A stretch of DNA of 33,818 nucleotides from an uncultured Sphingobacteriales bacterium. GTDB taxonomy: Bacteria > Bacteroidota > Bacteroidia > Chitinophagales > Chitinophagaceae. Shown in pieces: positions 22,343 through 30,759 of the stretch (the stretch's first letter is position 1; each line of letters starts with the position of its first letter). The position numbers were made by a program, and so were the translations under genes. The stretch covers positions 1-33,818 of the forward strand of contig CAMLFX010000026.1 in the NCBI GenBank assembly GCA_946479435.1, given 5' to 3'. The notes beneath the pieces are model-generated. The model did not search any database and was not told the origin of the DNA. It saw nothing but the letters and a program-made list of their open reading frames with translations.

Positions 22343-22477
22343 TGGCAATTGTTTTTACCAGACGAAGGTAAGGCATCCTTTAGCATTGGCATATTATACA
22401 GCAATAACTAAACTTAATAGATAAGTTTTCTGCCCCGCAATAGCAATTGCTGTGTATTTTTACCATTTTACTGCTGT

Positions 22478-23164
22478 ATGCAAACCAATAGTATAAAGAA
22501 CTGGGCGGAAGACGAGCGGCCGCGTGAAAAAATGTTGATGAAAGGAGCTGCATCGCTTACTGATGCAGAACTTTTAGCTATACTGATATCCAGTGGTACT
22601 AAAGAAAAATCGGCGTTAGACCTTGCGCGTGAAATATTGGAACAAGCGCACCAGAACATTCAGCAACTGGGTAGACTAAGCTTGGCTGAACTACAAAAAA
22701 CAAAAGGCATTGGAGAAGCCAGAGCTATAACAATTGCAGCGGCGTTGGAGCTTGGCAGGCGCAGGCAAATATCGGAGGGGTTGCAACGGCCTACCATTGG
22801 TGGCAGTAAAGATGCCGCAGAAATATTTTTGCCGCTATTGCAAGACCTGAACCATGAAGCGTTTTGCGTACTGTACCTGAACCATGCCAATAAAGTATTA
22901 AGGCATGAGCTAATAAGCCATGGGGGGATGACAGCTACTATAGCAGACATACGCATTATTTTAAAAAATGCATTGCTACACAACGCCAATAAAATAATAG
23001 TGGCCCATAACCACCCGTCGGGGAATATACAGCCAAGCACTGCTGATAAAGACCTGACAAGAAAAATGAAAGAGGCCGGCAGCTGGATGGATATACAACT
23101 GCTGGACCATTTAATAATAGCGGGCAATAACTACCTGAGCCTGGCAGATGAAGGCCTTATTTAG
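22478..23164 (+). CDS. radC: RadC-family JAB/MPN+ domain protein
   Basis: 228 residues. An N-terminal helix-hairpin-helix-like region (about 28-95, with LQKTKGIGEARAITIAAALELGRR) is followed by a JAB/MPN+ metalloprotease-fold domain with an intact JAMM motif: Glu127, His177 and His179 in AHNHPSGNIQPSTAD, and Asp190. The family was once linked to DNA repair, but the role is unproven. It is chromosomal-type full length rather than the short plasmid/phage version. It is divergent from bshC and precedes the Gfo/Idh gene by 73 bp on the same strand. Confidence 0.93.
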   Translation: MQTNSIKNWAEDERPREKMLMKGAASLTDAELLAILISSGTKEKSALDLAREILEQAHQNIQQLGRLSLAELQKTKGIGEARAITIAAALELGRRRQISEGLQRPTIGGSKDAAEIFLPLLQDLNHEAFCVLYLNHANKVLRHELISHGGMTATIADIRIILKNALLHNANKIIVAHNHPSGNIQPSTADKDLTRKMKEAGSWMDIQLLDHLIIAGNNYLSLADEGLI

Positions 23165-23237
23165 TGCCTATTTATTGGTATATTGCGACATCTTTTTCAG
23201 TTTTGAATAAGACAAACTTATTATCTATCAAGCAGTT

Positions 23238-24224
23238 ATGCTAAAGATCGGAGTTTTTGGCGCCGGGCACCTGGGCAAAATACATATACAGCAATGGAAG
23301 GAAATTCCCGAAGTGCAGATAACAGGGTTTTATGACCCTAATGATGCACATGCTGACACTGTAATACAAACTTATGGTATTCAACGATTTACCGACATTG
23401 AAGCGCTTATATTAGCCTCCGATGCATTGGATATTGTATCGACCACGACCACGCACTATAACATAGCAAAGGAATGCCTGAAACATGGTAAACATATTTT
23501 TATAGAAAAACCGCTGACGCATACGCTGGAAGAGGCAGCGGAACTGGTAAAACTGGTGAAAGAGGCGAATGTGAAATGCCAGGTAGGCCATGTAGAGCGG
23601 TATAACCCAGCTTTTCTGGCTTTATCGAACCAGCCACTGCAGCCTATGTTCATAGAAACACACAGGCTTGCTCAGTTTAACCCCAGGGGTACCGATGTAT
23701 CGGTAATACTGGACCTGATGATACATGATATTGATATTATCTTACACCTGGTAAAATCGCCCGTGCGGCGTATCTCGGCCAGTGGCGTATCTGTAATAAG
23801 CGAAACGGCAGACATTGCGAACGCACGCATTGAATTTGACAACGGCTGTGTAGCCAACTTAACCTCAAGCCGCATATCGCTTAAGAAAATGCGCAAAATG
23901 CGCCTGTTTCAACGCGATGCATATATAGGTATCGATTTCCTGGAGAAAAAAACTGAAGTGGTACGCCTGAAAGACGGCGGCGCAACTAAGGGTATGCTTG
24001 ACTTTCCTTTAGACATGGCCGACGGCAGCCAAAAAACTATATCGATACAAATGCCGGAAATATTGCCTGTTAATGCTATAAGAATGGAGCTAAGCGAGTT
24101 CATTAGCTCGATAAAGAACGATACCCCGCCGCAGGTATCAGTATATGATGGCTACCAGGCCATGGACGTTGCGCACCAGATCTTAAAAAAAATGAGTTTG
24201 CACAACGAGCTACACAATGTTTAG
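23238..24224 (+). CDS. Gfo/Idh/MocA family NAD(P)-dependent oxidoreductase
   Basis: 328 residues. The N-terminal Rossmann fold has the dinucleotide motif GVFGAGHLG (5-13) and the family hallmark EKPLTHT, with Lys91 as the presumed catalytic lysine. GHVERYNPAF and DLMIHDIDIILHL (with conserved Asp and His residues) match the C-terminal substrate domain. Such enzymes oxidise or reduce sugars, often nucleotide sugars. It is followed by a lipoprotein and a polyprenyl sugar transferase on the same strand, so a role in making a surface-polysaccharide sugar is plausible but unproven. Confidence 0.9.
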   Translation: MLKIGVFGAGHLGKIHIQQWKEIPEVQITGFYDPNDAHADTVIQTYGIQRFTDIEALILASDALDIVSTTTTHYNIAKECLKHGKHIFIEKPLTHTLEEAAELVKLVKEANVKCQVGHVERYNPAFLALSNQPLQPMFIETHRLAQFNPRGTDVSVILDLMIHDIDIILHLVKSPVRRISASGVSVISETADIANARIEFDNGCVANLTSSRISLKKMRKMRLFQRDAYIGIDFLEKKTEVVRLKDGGATKGMLDFPLDMADGSQKTISIQMPEILPVNAIRMELSEFISSIKNDTPPQVSVYDGYQAMDVAHQILKKMSLHNELHNV

Positions 24225-24273
24225 CATAGTTCTTGCGTTATAACGAAACAACACTCTCTTTATTATTATTGCA

Positions 24274-25134
24274 ATGAAATATTTTTTTTTATTATCAGTT
24301 TGTATCCCCGCCTTCTTTTTTGCCGGTTGCAACGTAATAAACCCGGTAGAAGTAACCCCTACTTATGTGTACCTGGACAGTATGAATTTTGAAATAAATG
24401 ACGCACTGAAAGAAGGAAGCAGCGCATCGCAAAAAATAACCAGTGCCTGGGTTTACCTTGACAATAATATTGTAGGTGTATTTGAGCTGCCTGCAAAAGT
24501 ACCGCTGATGATGACCAATGCCAGTGGCCAGGTACGTGTTGCACCGGGTGTTACTTATTCAGGGTTAAGCCAACAGTCTTTATATCCTTTTTTCATGGCT
24601 GACACATTTACTATTAGCCGTACTGAAGGACAGGTAACACACCCTATTCCAACAGTTTCTTATGCAAGCGATACTAAGTTTCCGTTCAGAGAAGATTTCG
24701 AGACCGGTAATACATTCATTAGCCTGACTGATATCGAAACAGACACTACAATAGTACGTACAGACGATAAATCGAAAATATTTGAAGGTGGCGGCTCGGG
24801 GTATATATATGTAGATGGCACGCACTCCACCTCTGAAAATGTTTCTACACAAGGCTTTGCAATTGCGCAGGGCAACTCTTTTGTTGAGTTGAATTATAAA
24901 TGCAACACCTCGTTCCAGATAGGATTACTTACCACTTATTTGGGTAACATAAAATACCAATATGTTGGCGGCGTACTTGCCCGCGAAAACTGGAATAAAA
25001 TATACATTGACCTTTCTAAGTTCACAGGAACATACCCTTCCTCCAGCTACCGCCTGATAATAAAAACCGGCCTTGATGAAGGACTATCAACCGGGTATGT
25101 ATTGCTGGATAATATTAAGGTGCTAAGTTTCTAA
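24274..25134 (+). CDS. Lipoprotein with C-terminal beta-sandwich, unknown function
   Basis: 286 residues. The signal peptide ends at a lipobox-like FFAGC (Cys19). After an N-terminal beta-rich part of about 120 residues with PVEVTPTYVYLDSMNFEI, the C-terminal half (about 130-286) reads like a jelly-roll with FREDFETG, GGSGYIYVDGTHST, NWNKIYIDLSKF and LLDNIKVLSF at the end; this layout recurs in Bacteroidota surface lipoproteins. It sits 49 bp after the oxidoreductase and 6 bp before the sugar transferase gene, so it is very likely co-transcribed with the latter. Carbohydrate binding is a guess from fold style. Confidence 0.82.
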   Translation: MKYFFLLSVCIPAFFFAGCNVINPVEVTPTYVYLDSMNFEINDALKEGSSASQKITSAWVYLDNNIVGVFELPAKVPLMMTNASGQVRVAPGVTYSGLSQQSLYPFFMADTFTISRTEGQVTHPIPTVSYASDTKFPFREDFETGNTFISLTDIETDTTIVRTDDKSKIFEGGGSGYIYVDGTHSTSENVSTQGFAIAQGNSFVELNYKCNTSFQIGLLTTYLGNIKYQYVGGVLARENWNKIYIDLSKFTGTYPSSSYRLIIKTGLDEGLSTGYVLLDNIKVLSF

Positions 25135-25140
25135 GTAATA

Positions 25141-26568
25141 ATGATGAGCCTTACCCCTCCCAAAAAAAGGGCTATACGTCAACTGGCTATATTCGATTAT
25201 ATATCGGCAGTAGTAGCATGGATGTCGTTTTGGGCGTACAGGCACCAGTCGCTGGATGGCTCAGGTTTTTTTGAGGCCCTTGGCAACCTGTTGATAAGAG
25301 ATTATTTTTTAGGCCTTATAGTAATACCCCTTAGCTGGCTTTTTCTTTACCTGCTTTCAGGCACGTATTTCGACCTATACCGTAAATCCCGCCTGCACGA
25401 AATAAACAGGACATTAATTTCCTGCATAATGGGCAGTATATGCGTTTCGCTATTTGTATTTGCCAACGATGCAGTAGATTATTCTTACTTCATAAAAATG
25501 ACGGGGCGCTACCTGTTCATACATACCAGTTTTACATTATTCCTGCGGCTGTTATTGCTGAACAAGGTAAAACGAAACCTGATTGAAGGAAATGTAGGAT
25601 TTAGCACCCTTATTATTGGCGGCAACCAGAAAGCCATAAATATTTACAAGCAGGTAATAGAGAGCCCGAAAGTATTGGGCAATATTTTTAAAGGATTTAT
25701 ATACTCGAACCAGGAAGCCAGCAATGGCATGAGTAAATACCTGCCGCAATTGGGCCACCTCTCGCAGTTGGAAGATATTATTGACGAGCATGGAATTGAA
25801 GAAGTCATAGTAGCTGTTGACTCATCGGAGCACCATTTGCTGGAAAATATATTAACACGTTTAAGCTACCGCCCGGTGGTAATAAAAGTGTTGCCTGATA
25901 TGTACGATATCATAGCAGGATCGGTAAAGACAAGTAATGTGTATGATGCTGTGCTGATACATATACACCCTGAGCTGATGCCCGATTGGCAACGTGTATG
26001 TAAACGCACACTGGATATTATTATATCCTTGCTTGCGCTCATTATCCTCTCACCGCTATACATCTTTACAGCCATTAAGGTCAAGCTTTCTTCGCACGGC
26101 CCAATAATCTATAAGCAAAAACGCATAGGGCTGCACGGCAAAACATTTTATATCTACAAATTCCGTTCGATGTTTGTAGACGCAGAAGAAGCCGGGCCGG
26201 CCTTATCGAGCAAATTAGACCCACGCATAACTAAGTGGGGACGTGTGATGCGTAAATGGCGTATTGACGAATTACCTCAATTTATCAACATTATAAAAGG
26301 CGATATGTCGCTGGTGGGGCCAAGACCGGAAAGGCAGCATTTTATTGATATAATCAGCGATACGCACCCGCATTATAAATATCTGCACAAAGTAAAACCG
26401 GGGCTTACATCGTGGGGGATGGTACAATATGGCTATGCGGAAAACGTAAGCGAAATGCTGGAGCGTATGAAGTATGATCTTTTGTATATTGAAAACTGCT
26501 CACTGGCGCTAGACCTGAAGATAATGCTATATACCATGATGGTATTATTCCAGGGCCGAGGGAAATAA
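25141..26568 (+). CDS. Polyprenyl-phosphate sugar-1-phosphate transferase (exopolysaccharide initiating enzyme)
   Basis: 475 residues. Four to five N-terminal membrane helices (within about 15-140) precede a CoA-binding-like domain (about 150-270, FSTLIIGGNQKAINIYKQV) and a last membrane helix, then the bacterial sugar transferase domain (about 286-475) with KFRSMFVDAE, KWRIDELPQFINIIKGDMSLVGPRPE and KPGLTSWGMVQYGY. This is the WbaP/WcaJ-like type that loads a sugar-1-phosphate onto undecaprenyl phosphate at the inner membrane to start a polysaccharide. No glycosyltransferase, flippase or polymerase genes accompany it here, so partners are elsewhere. Two ATGs (25141 and 25144) are possible starts. 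It overlaps the convergent folC by 24 bp. Confidence 0.93.
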   Translation: MMSLTPPKKRAIRQLAIFDYISAVVAWMSFWAYRHQSLDGSGFFEALGNLLIRDYFLGLIVIPLSWLFLYLLSGTYFDLYRKSRLHEINRTLISCIMGSICVSLFVFANDAVDYSYFIKMTGRYLFIHTSFTLFLRLLLLNKVKRNLIEGNVGFSTLIIGGNQKAINIYKQVIESPKVLGNIFKGFIYSNQEASNGMSKYLPQLGHLSQLEDIIDEHGIEEVIVAVDSSEHHLLENILTRLSYRPVVIKVLPDMYDIIAGSVKTSNVYDAVLIHIHPELMPDWQRVCKRTLDIIISLLALIILSPLYIFTAIKVKLSSHGPIIYKQKRIGLHGKTFYIYKFRSMFVDAEEAGPALSSKLDPRITKWGRVMRKWRIDELPQFINIIKGDMSLVGPRPERQHFIDIISDTHPHYKYLHKVKPGLTSWGMVQYGYAENVSEMLERMKYDLLYIENCSLALDLKIMLYTMMVLFQGRGK

Positions 26569-27894
26569 CAAGCCATTATTTACATCCATATATTCCATTG
26601 CTTCTCCCAGGATAAAAAAACTACCTGTTATCAGCAGTGCATCATCTGTAGTAAGGTTTTGTTTTGCTGCTTGTACGGCATCGGCAACACTATTGTAAAC
26701 ATTTCCCTCAAGCCCTAAGTCCTTACCTATTGATCTAAGGTCGTTAGCAGGTAAAGCCCTTGGTATATTTGCCGCACAGAAATAATAAGTACTGTCAGTC
26801 GGGAATAGCTTTAGCACACCGGCCACATCTTTATCCTTCACAAAACCCACAACAATATGCTTGGTTTTTGCCTGTACTAAAGACCATTGCTGCATTACCT
26901 CTTTTATACCTGCCTCATTGTGTGCCACATCGCCAATTATCAAAGGTTTTTGTTGCATTACCTCCCACCTTCCTTTAAGACCAGTTAATCTTTTTACTTT
27001 TGAAAGTGCGGTAAAAGCAGTAGCTAATGGTATATTAAAACCACTGTTCGTATTCAGAATATCAATTGCAGCTAATGCAGTTTTTATATTATGATATTGG
27101 TAGTCACCGGTAAGGTCGCAGTTAAGGTCATGCATTTCACGTTTAGCGCGGTGAACCGCCTTATACCGCTGTAGCGATACATCTTTACCTACCTTAACCA
27201 AATCCCACAAGGCATCGGCATAAAACACAGTACTTTGTTTGTGTAAAGCATTCTCAAAAAATACACCTTCTATTTCAGGTTGTTGCTGGCCTATCACAAC
27301 AGGAACACAGTGTTTTATTATCCCCGCTTTTTCTGTTGCTATCGCCTCCAATGTATTCCCCAGCAGATCAACATGATCATAGCTTATATTTGTTATTATA
27401 GAAAGAAGAGGGGTAATAATATTTGTACTGTCTAACCTGCCACCCAAGCCTGTTTCAATAACCGCAATATCTACCTCTTCCTCCGCAAATGCTGTAAAAG
27501 CCATGGCAACGGTTATCTCAAAAAAAGAAGGCTGGATACGTTCGATAGATACCTTATTCTTCTCAACAAAATCAACTACCCAATTTCTGGAAACAGGTCG
27601 GCCGTTTATTCTTATCCTTTCCCTGAAATCGACCAGGTGAGGCGAAGTATAGAGCCCCACTTTATAGCCTGCCTGCTGTAAAATTGCAGCAAGCATGTGG
27701 CTGGTGCTGCCTTTACCATTGGTACCTGCTATATGTATGCTTTTAAATTTCTCCTGGGGGTCACCCAGCGCAGTACATAACGCTATAGTATTGGTAAGAT
27801 CTTTTTTTATAGCTGCAGCCCCTTGCCTGGAGAACATAGGCAATTGCTCGTATAAATAATCAATAGTCTGTTGGTAAGAGTCGTGGATGTCCAT
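26545..27894 (-). CDS. folC: Bifunctional folylpolyglutamate synthase/dihydrofolate synthase
   Basis: 449 residues. It adds glutamate to dihydropteroate and to folates. The Mur-ligase-like ATP-binding loop is AGTNGKGSTS (56-65), followed by LYTSPHLVDFRERIRING (80-97), the FolC signature; IETGLGGRLDSTN and ISYDHVDLLGNTLEAIATEKAGIIK are further Mur-ligase blocks. The C-terminal domain begins around RWEVMQQKPLIIGDVAHNEAG. It lies 8 nt after the TonB-like gene and so is probably translated from the same mRNA. Its last 24 bp overlap the sugar transferase gene tail to tail. Confidence 0.95.
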   Translation of the reverse strand: MDIHDSYQQTIDYLYEQLPMFSRQGAAAIKKDLTNTIALCTALGDPQEKFKSIHIAGTNGKGSTSHMLAAILQQAGYKVGLYTSPHLVDFRERIRINGRPVSRNWVVDFVEKNKVSIERIQPSFFEITVAMAFTAFAEEEVDIAVIETGLGGRLDSTNIITPLLSIITNISYDHVDLLGNTLEAIATEKAGIIKHCVPVVIGQQQPEIEGVFFENALHKQSTVFYADALWDLVKVGKDVSLQRYKAVHRAKREMHDLNCDLTGDYQYHNIKTALAAIDILNTNSGFNIPLATAFTALSKVKRLTGLKGRWEVMQQKPLIIGDVAHNEAGIKEVMQQWSLVQAKTKHIVVGFVKDKDVAGVLKLFPTDSTYYFCAANIPRALPANDLRSIGKDLGLEGNVYNSVADAVQAAKQNLTTDDALLITGSFFILGEAMEYMDVNNGLLFPSALE

Positions 27895-27902
27895 GGAATG
27901 GA

Positions 27903-28757
27903 TCAGGAGCGTGTTTTGAAGACAAAGGTAATATTCCCGAATTGTTCTTGCGGAGCATCGTCACTTTTATTGAATTTGATCTTATCAACCTTACGAAGTG
28001 CAATACCTCTCAATTCGCCATTGCTAGCCGAAATAATTTGCTTGTTGACAATACTACCTGATTTATTAACCGTAACCCGGACAACTACTCTTCCCCGCTC
28101 TTTGAAGTCTGCATCGGGCGGAGGAAAGGCTACTATGGAGCGACCGCTCAATGTATGGCTGATGCCGCCATTACCATTGCCCGGTGAGCCTGAATAATTA
28201 GGTGCTCCGGGTGTGCCACCTGGCACGCCTCTATCACCATTGCCTGTAGTATTGCCTTCGCTGGTGCCGGGTGCGTTCTGTGTTGCACTATTGCCACCGC
28301 GACCGTTACCACCTGCATATACATATCTTGCCCTTTGGGGGGTACTTGTATTAGCATTGGCAGTATTTTGCTGTGTAGCAGTGTTTCTATTATGTGTTTC
28401 CGTACGTTCGGTATTACGGCCACGGCTGGTATTCATTTCTTTTACAGAAGGGGCGTCCTCCCTATTCGATCTCAGCATTTCGGCAGCATCGTTTCTTTGC
28501 GCTGCAGCATTTCTGCCAGCTGACGCAGACCTTACAGGTGCAGGGTCTTCAGCAACCATTGGTTGGTCGGTTCCGCTACCATTTTCATCTGTTCCCAGGT
28601 TTACTTCCATACCCATTTCCTGTACGGGTACTTCAGTTACAGGACTGGAATAACTAACGAACAAAAACAACAGGAATAAGAGTATGTGCACCCCTATCGT
28701 CCACGACAGGGCTTTAATTCTTATCGGCTGCTCTGTATATAGTTTTGCTATATCCAT
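27903..28757 (-). CDS. TonB-family energy transducer
   Basis: 284 residues from ATG 28757 (a TTG at 28763 is an alternative). One membrane helix near the N-terminus (about 18-38, SWTIGVHILLFLLFLFVSY) is followed by about 160 residues rich in Asn, Gly, Thr and Ser with little Pro, in place of the usual Pro-Lys stretch. The last 65 residues are a TonB C-terminal-like domain (VVRVTVNKSGSIVNKQIISASNGELRGIAL, ending FVFKTRS). TonB couples the inner-membrane proton motive force to outer-membrane receptors; no exbBD genes are adjacent. The unusual Gly/Asn-rich linker may alter reach or rigidity. A TACATTTG box precedes it. Confidence 0.85.
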   Translation of the reverse strand: MDIAKLYTEQPIRIKALSWTIGVHILLFLLFLFVSYSSPVTEVPVQEMGMEVNLGTDENGSGTDQPMVAEDPAPVRSASAGRNAAAQRNDAAEMLRSNREDAPSVKEMNTSRGRNTERTETHNRNTATQQNTANANTSTPQRARYVYAGGNGRGGNSATQNAPGTSEGNTTGNGDRGVPGGTPGAPNYSGSPGNGNGGISHTLSGRSIVAFPPPDADFKERGRVVVRVTVNKSGSIVNKQIISASNGELRGIALRKVDKIKFNKSDDAPQEQFGNITFVFKTRS

Positions 28758-28777
28758 TTGCAATAAAAATAAGGAAA

Positions 28778-28785
28778 CAAATGTA
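28778..28785 (-). promoter_or_regulatory. Putative -7 box (TACATTTG) of the TonB-like gene
   Basis: TACATTTG on the minus strand matches TAnnTTTG, 20 nt before the ATG at 28757 and just past the radical SAM stop codon, so tonB-folC could be transcribed apart from the upstream genes. Confidence 0.4.
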
Positions 28786-28794
28786 ACAATAGCG

Positions 28795-30081
28795 TTAATG
28801 TGCGAAATCGGTATCGTAATTCTTCATACGCTCGGCAGGTGGGTTAAAGTAGCCGAACTTAAGATTTGGAAACTCCTCACGCAATAATTCCATCATTTGC
28901 TTGATACCAATGCATTCACCCGTATCAGTAACGCCTAGTTTACCCAAGTACCAATCAGGATCGATATTGAAGTTTCGCCATTGTATCATGCTAAGATCAG
29001 TGTACTTAATAAGTTCACGCAATGCCTCATATTCAGCCACGCTATCCGTCATACCCGGGAATACAAAATAGTTGATAGAAGCCCAGCCACCATGCTGGCG
29101 TGCTATACGCAGACTCTCTACAATATCCTGAAACTTATAGTTATTGGGCAGATAATACTTAGTATAGATTTCAGGGCGAACCGAATTTAAACTAACACGT
29201 ATACTATCAAGCCCTGCCTGCATTAATTTTTCTACCGCATCGGGCTTGCTGCCATTTGTATTGATATTGATACTGCCCCTTTGAGTATGTTTCCTGATCT
29301 CTATTATCGATTCTTTGATCGTCTCCCACATTAGCAATGGCTCACCTTCACAGCCCTGCCCAAAACTTACTATTGGGTAGGGAGCAGTTTCAAGGTGTGG
29401 AACCGTATATTCTACTATTTCCTGTGCAGTTGGCTTAAACGTAAGCCTGTCTTGCGAAGAAGTTATTATTTCATCTAACGGCTGAAAAGATATGCAACCT
29501 ATACAGTTAGCATTACATGCCGGTGATGATGGTATGGGGCACTCCCAACGGCCCATAAAATAGTTGCGTGCTGCCGGGCAATGATAGGTTAATGCACAAT
29601 TGTTAGCTATATGGTTTACCAGCCTGTTGTGCGGGTAGGCTTCCAGCATTTGCACAACACCTTCCTTTACTTTATTATCGTCATATCCACTGCATTCCTG
29701 CCTTATATCCTGTTCAATACGTACAGCAGGAACATAAAATTTACTATCGAGCCAGCCTACCGCAGTATAACAAAACAATGGTAGCGTTTGCGCATCGGGT
29801 ATCGCTTCGAAAGCAGCTAAATAAAACCCTGTGTGTGCAGGTGGTATAAATGCCGCCACAGCCCATCCTTTTTCGCACAAGCGCATTTCGCCCGTCTTTA
29901 CATCTATGCCTATACCTCTTCTGTCAGGTAATTCGTATAGTGAACCACCGTCCGGCAGTTCTATCCAATCTTCATCGGGTATGGGCATTGCATCCCAACC
30001 GGAACGCCCGACTACGTACAGCGATGTATCCTCAAAAATGTTTCCCTTCCCGTCAGAGTACAGTAAATACGGCGTATCCAT
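28795..30081 (-). CDS. Radical SAM protein of unknown function
   Basis: 428 residues. The SAM-cluster motif is CNANCIGC (Cys189, Cys193, Cys196). Around it the TIM-barrel elements are visible: SFGQGCEGEPLL (about 240, the GGE-like SAM-binding turn), INTNGSKPDAVEKLMQAGLDSIRVSLNS and a following INYFVFPGMTDS. About 180 residues precede the cluster, including a beta-rich N-terminal part and three further cysteines (162, 168, 181) that could ligate an auxiliary cluster. The family, to my memory, is widespread in Bacteroidota without assigned function. It is 24 nt after a small membrane protein gene and 37 nt before the TonB-like gene, on one strand. Confidence 0.88.
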   Translation of the reverse strand: MDTPYLLYSDGKGNIFEDTSLYVVGRSGWDAMPIPDEDWIELPDGGSLYELPDRRGIGIDVKTGEMRLCEKGWAVAAFIPPAHTGFYLAAFEAIPDAQTLPLFCYTAVGWLDSKFYVPAVRIEQDIRQECSGYDDNKVKEGVVQMLEAYPHNRLVNHIANNCALTYHCPAARNYFMGRWECPIPSSPACNANCIGCISFQPLDEIITSSQDRLTFKPTAQEIVEYTVPHLETAPYPIVSFGQGCEGEPLLMWETIKESIIEIRKHTQRGSININTNGSKPDAVEKLMQAGLDSIRVSLNSVRPEIYTKYYLPNNYKFQDIVESLRIARQHGGWASINYFVFPGMTDSVAEYEALRELIKYTDLSMIQWRNFNIDPDWYLGKLGVTDTGECIGIKQMMELLREEFPNLKFGYFNPPAERMKNYDTDFAH

Positions 30082-30105
30082 ACTATATCAAAAAAATTAA
30101 AAATA

Positions 30106-30717
30106 CTACCAATCGTTTTTATCGCGTTTCAAACGCCCGGCTTCTATCTGTGCAATACAGAAGTTTTCAAACTGTTCTTTATCAAAATTTGTGCTGCCTA
30201 TTACCCATTGAAAAAGCCTGTTATCTGCACAATTAATGGTAAGCGTACCAAACTTCAGCAAAAGCTGGTCTATATCCTGCCATGCTACAAATCTTTTACG
30301 CGAAGTGATGGGTAGTTTAACTCCATATTCATCTATCAGTATCTTTAGACTACCATCACCCTGGTTCTCCCAAACAATAGCAAATAATATAGCGGCACTT
30401 AGTACCCCGAACATGATTGCCGGAGGTGTCCATTCCTGTATAGCTGCAAAGCTGGCCAGGCAAAGCATAGCCATTAACTCAAATACCCTCACCACCCTAT
30501 TAATATTCTTACGCAGCAGCCACTTATTGCGAAACATAGACACCAGTAACAATATTACACCGACTACAACAAGTCCAATACTCCATGAGGCTGCGGGTTC
30601 GTAATAACGAAAAAGCACCGCACCAGCGCCAATTGATGCCAATGCAACCAAAAGATGCAATGCTGTGACCTGGTGTGCTTTAACCTTTTGTTCTGTAATT
30701 GGTAACTCGAAAACCAT
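30106..30717 (-). CDS. Four-helix membrane protein with C-terminal soluble domain, unknown function
   Basis: 203 residues. Predicted membrane helices lie at about 18-40, 44-62, 75-96 and 99-118 as two hairpins. Residues about 120-203 are soluble and alternate beta-strands (LKILIDEYGVKLPITSRKRFVAWQDIDQLLLKFGTLTINCADNRLFQWVI), a pattern like the bacterial PH-domain proteins that read out membrane state, followed by a final helix. I do not recognise a named family. It lies between the DUF1835 gene (42 bp upstream) and the radical SAM gene (24 bp downstream), with a TACCTTTG box 8 nt before its ATG. Confidence 0.8.
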   Translation of the reverse strand: MVFELPITEQKVKAHQVTALHLLVALASIGAGAVLFRYYEPAASWSIGLVVVGVILLLVSMFRNKWLLRKNINRVVRVFELMAMLCLASFAAIQEWTPPAIMFGVLSAAILFAIVWENQGDGSLKILIDEYGVKLPITSRKRFVAWQDIDQLLLKFGTLTINCADNRLFQWVIGSTNFDKEQFENFCIAQIEAGRLKRDKNDW

Positions 30718-30725
30718 ACGGGGTG

Positions 30726-30733
30726 CAAAGGTA
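30726..30733 (-). promoter_or_regulatory. Putative -7 box (TACCTTTG) of the 203-residue membrane protein gene
   Basis: TACCTTTG on the minus strand is a full TAnnTTTG match and ends 8 nt before the ATG at 30717, predicting a near-leaderless mRNA. A TTG occurs only 27 nt upstream, longer than ideal. Confidence 0.4.
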
Positions 30734-30759
30734 CATTAAATATGGCTTTTAGCTGAATA

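Noticed and set aside
22442..22451. AGCAATTGCT palindrome upstream of radC
   Set aside because: Only 10 bp, no second copy or promoter relation; likely chance in A/T-rich DNA.
28100..28560. Repetitive codons in the TonB-like gene as a possible tandem repeat or CRISPR-like array
   Set aside because: Low-complexity linker coding for Asn, Gly, Thr and Ser without a fixed repeat unit or unique spacers.
28213..28653. Plus-strand Pro/Leu/Val-rich frame opposite the TonB-like gene
   Set aside because: Arises from the Gly/Asn-rich repeats of the TonB linker read in reverse; no start context or family.
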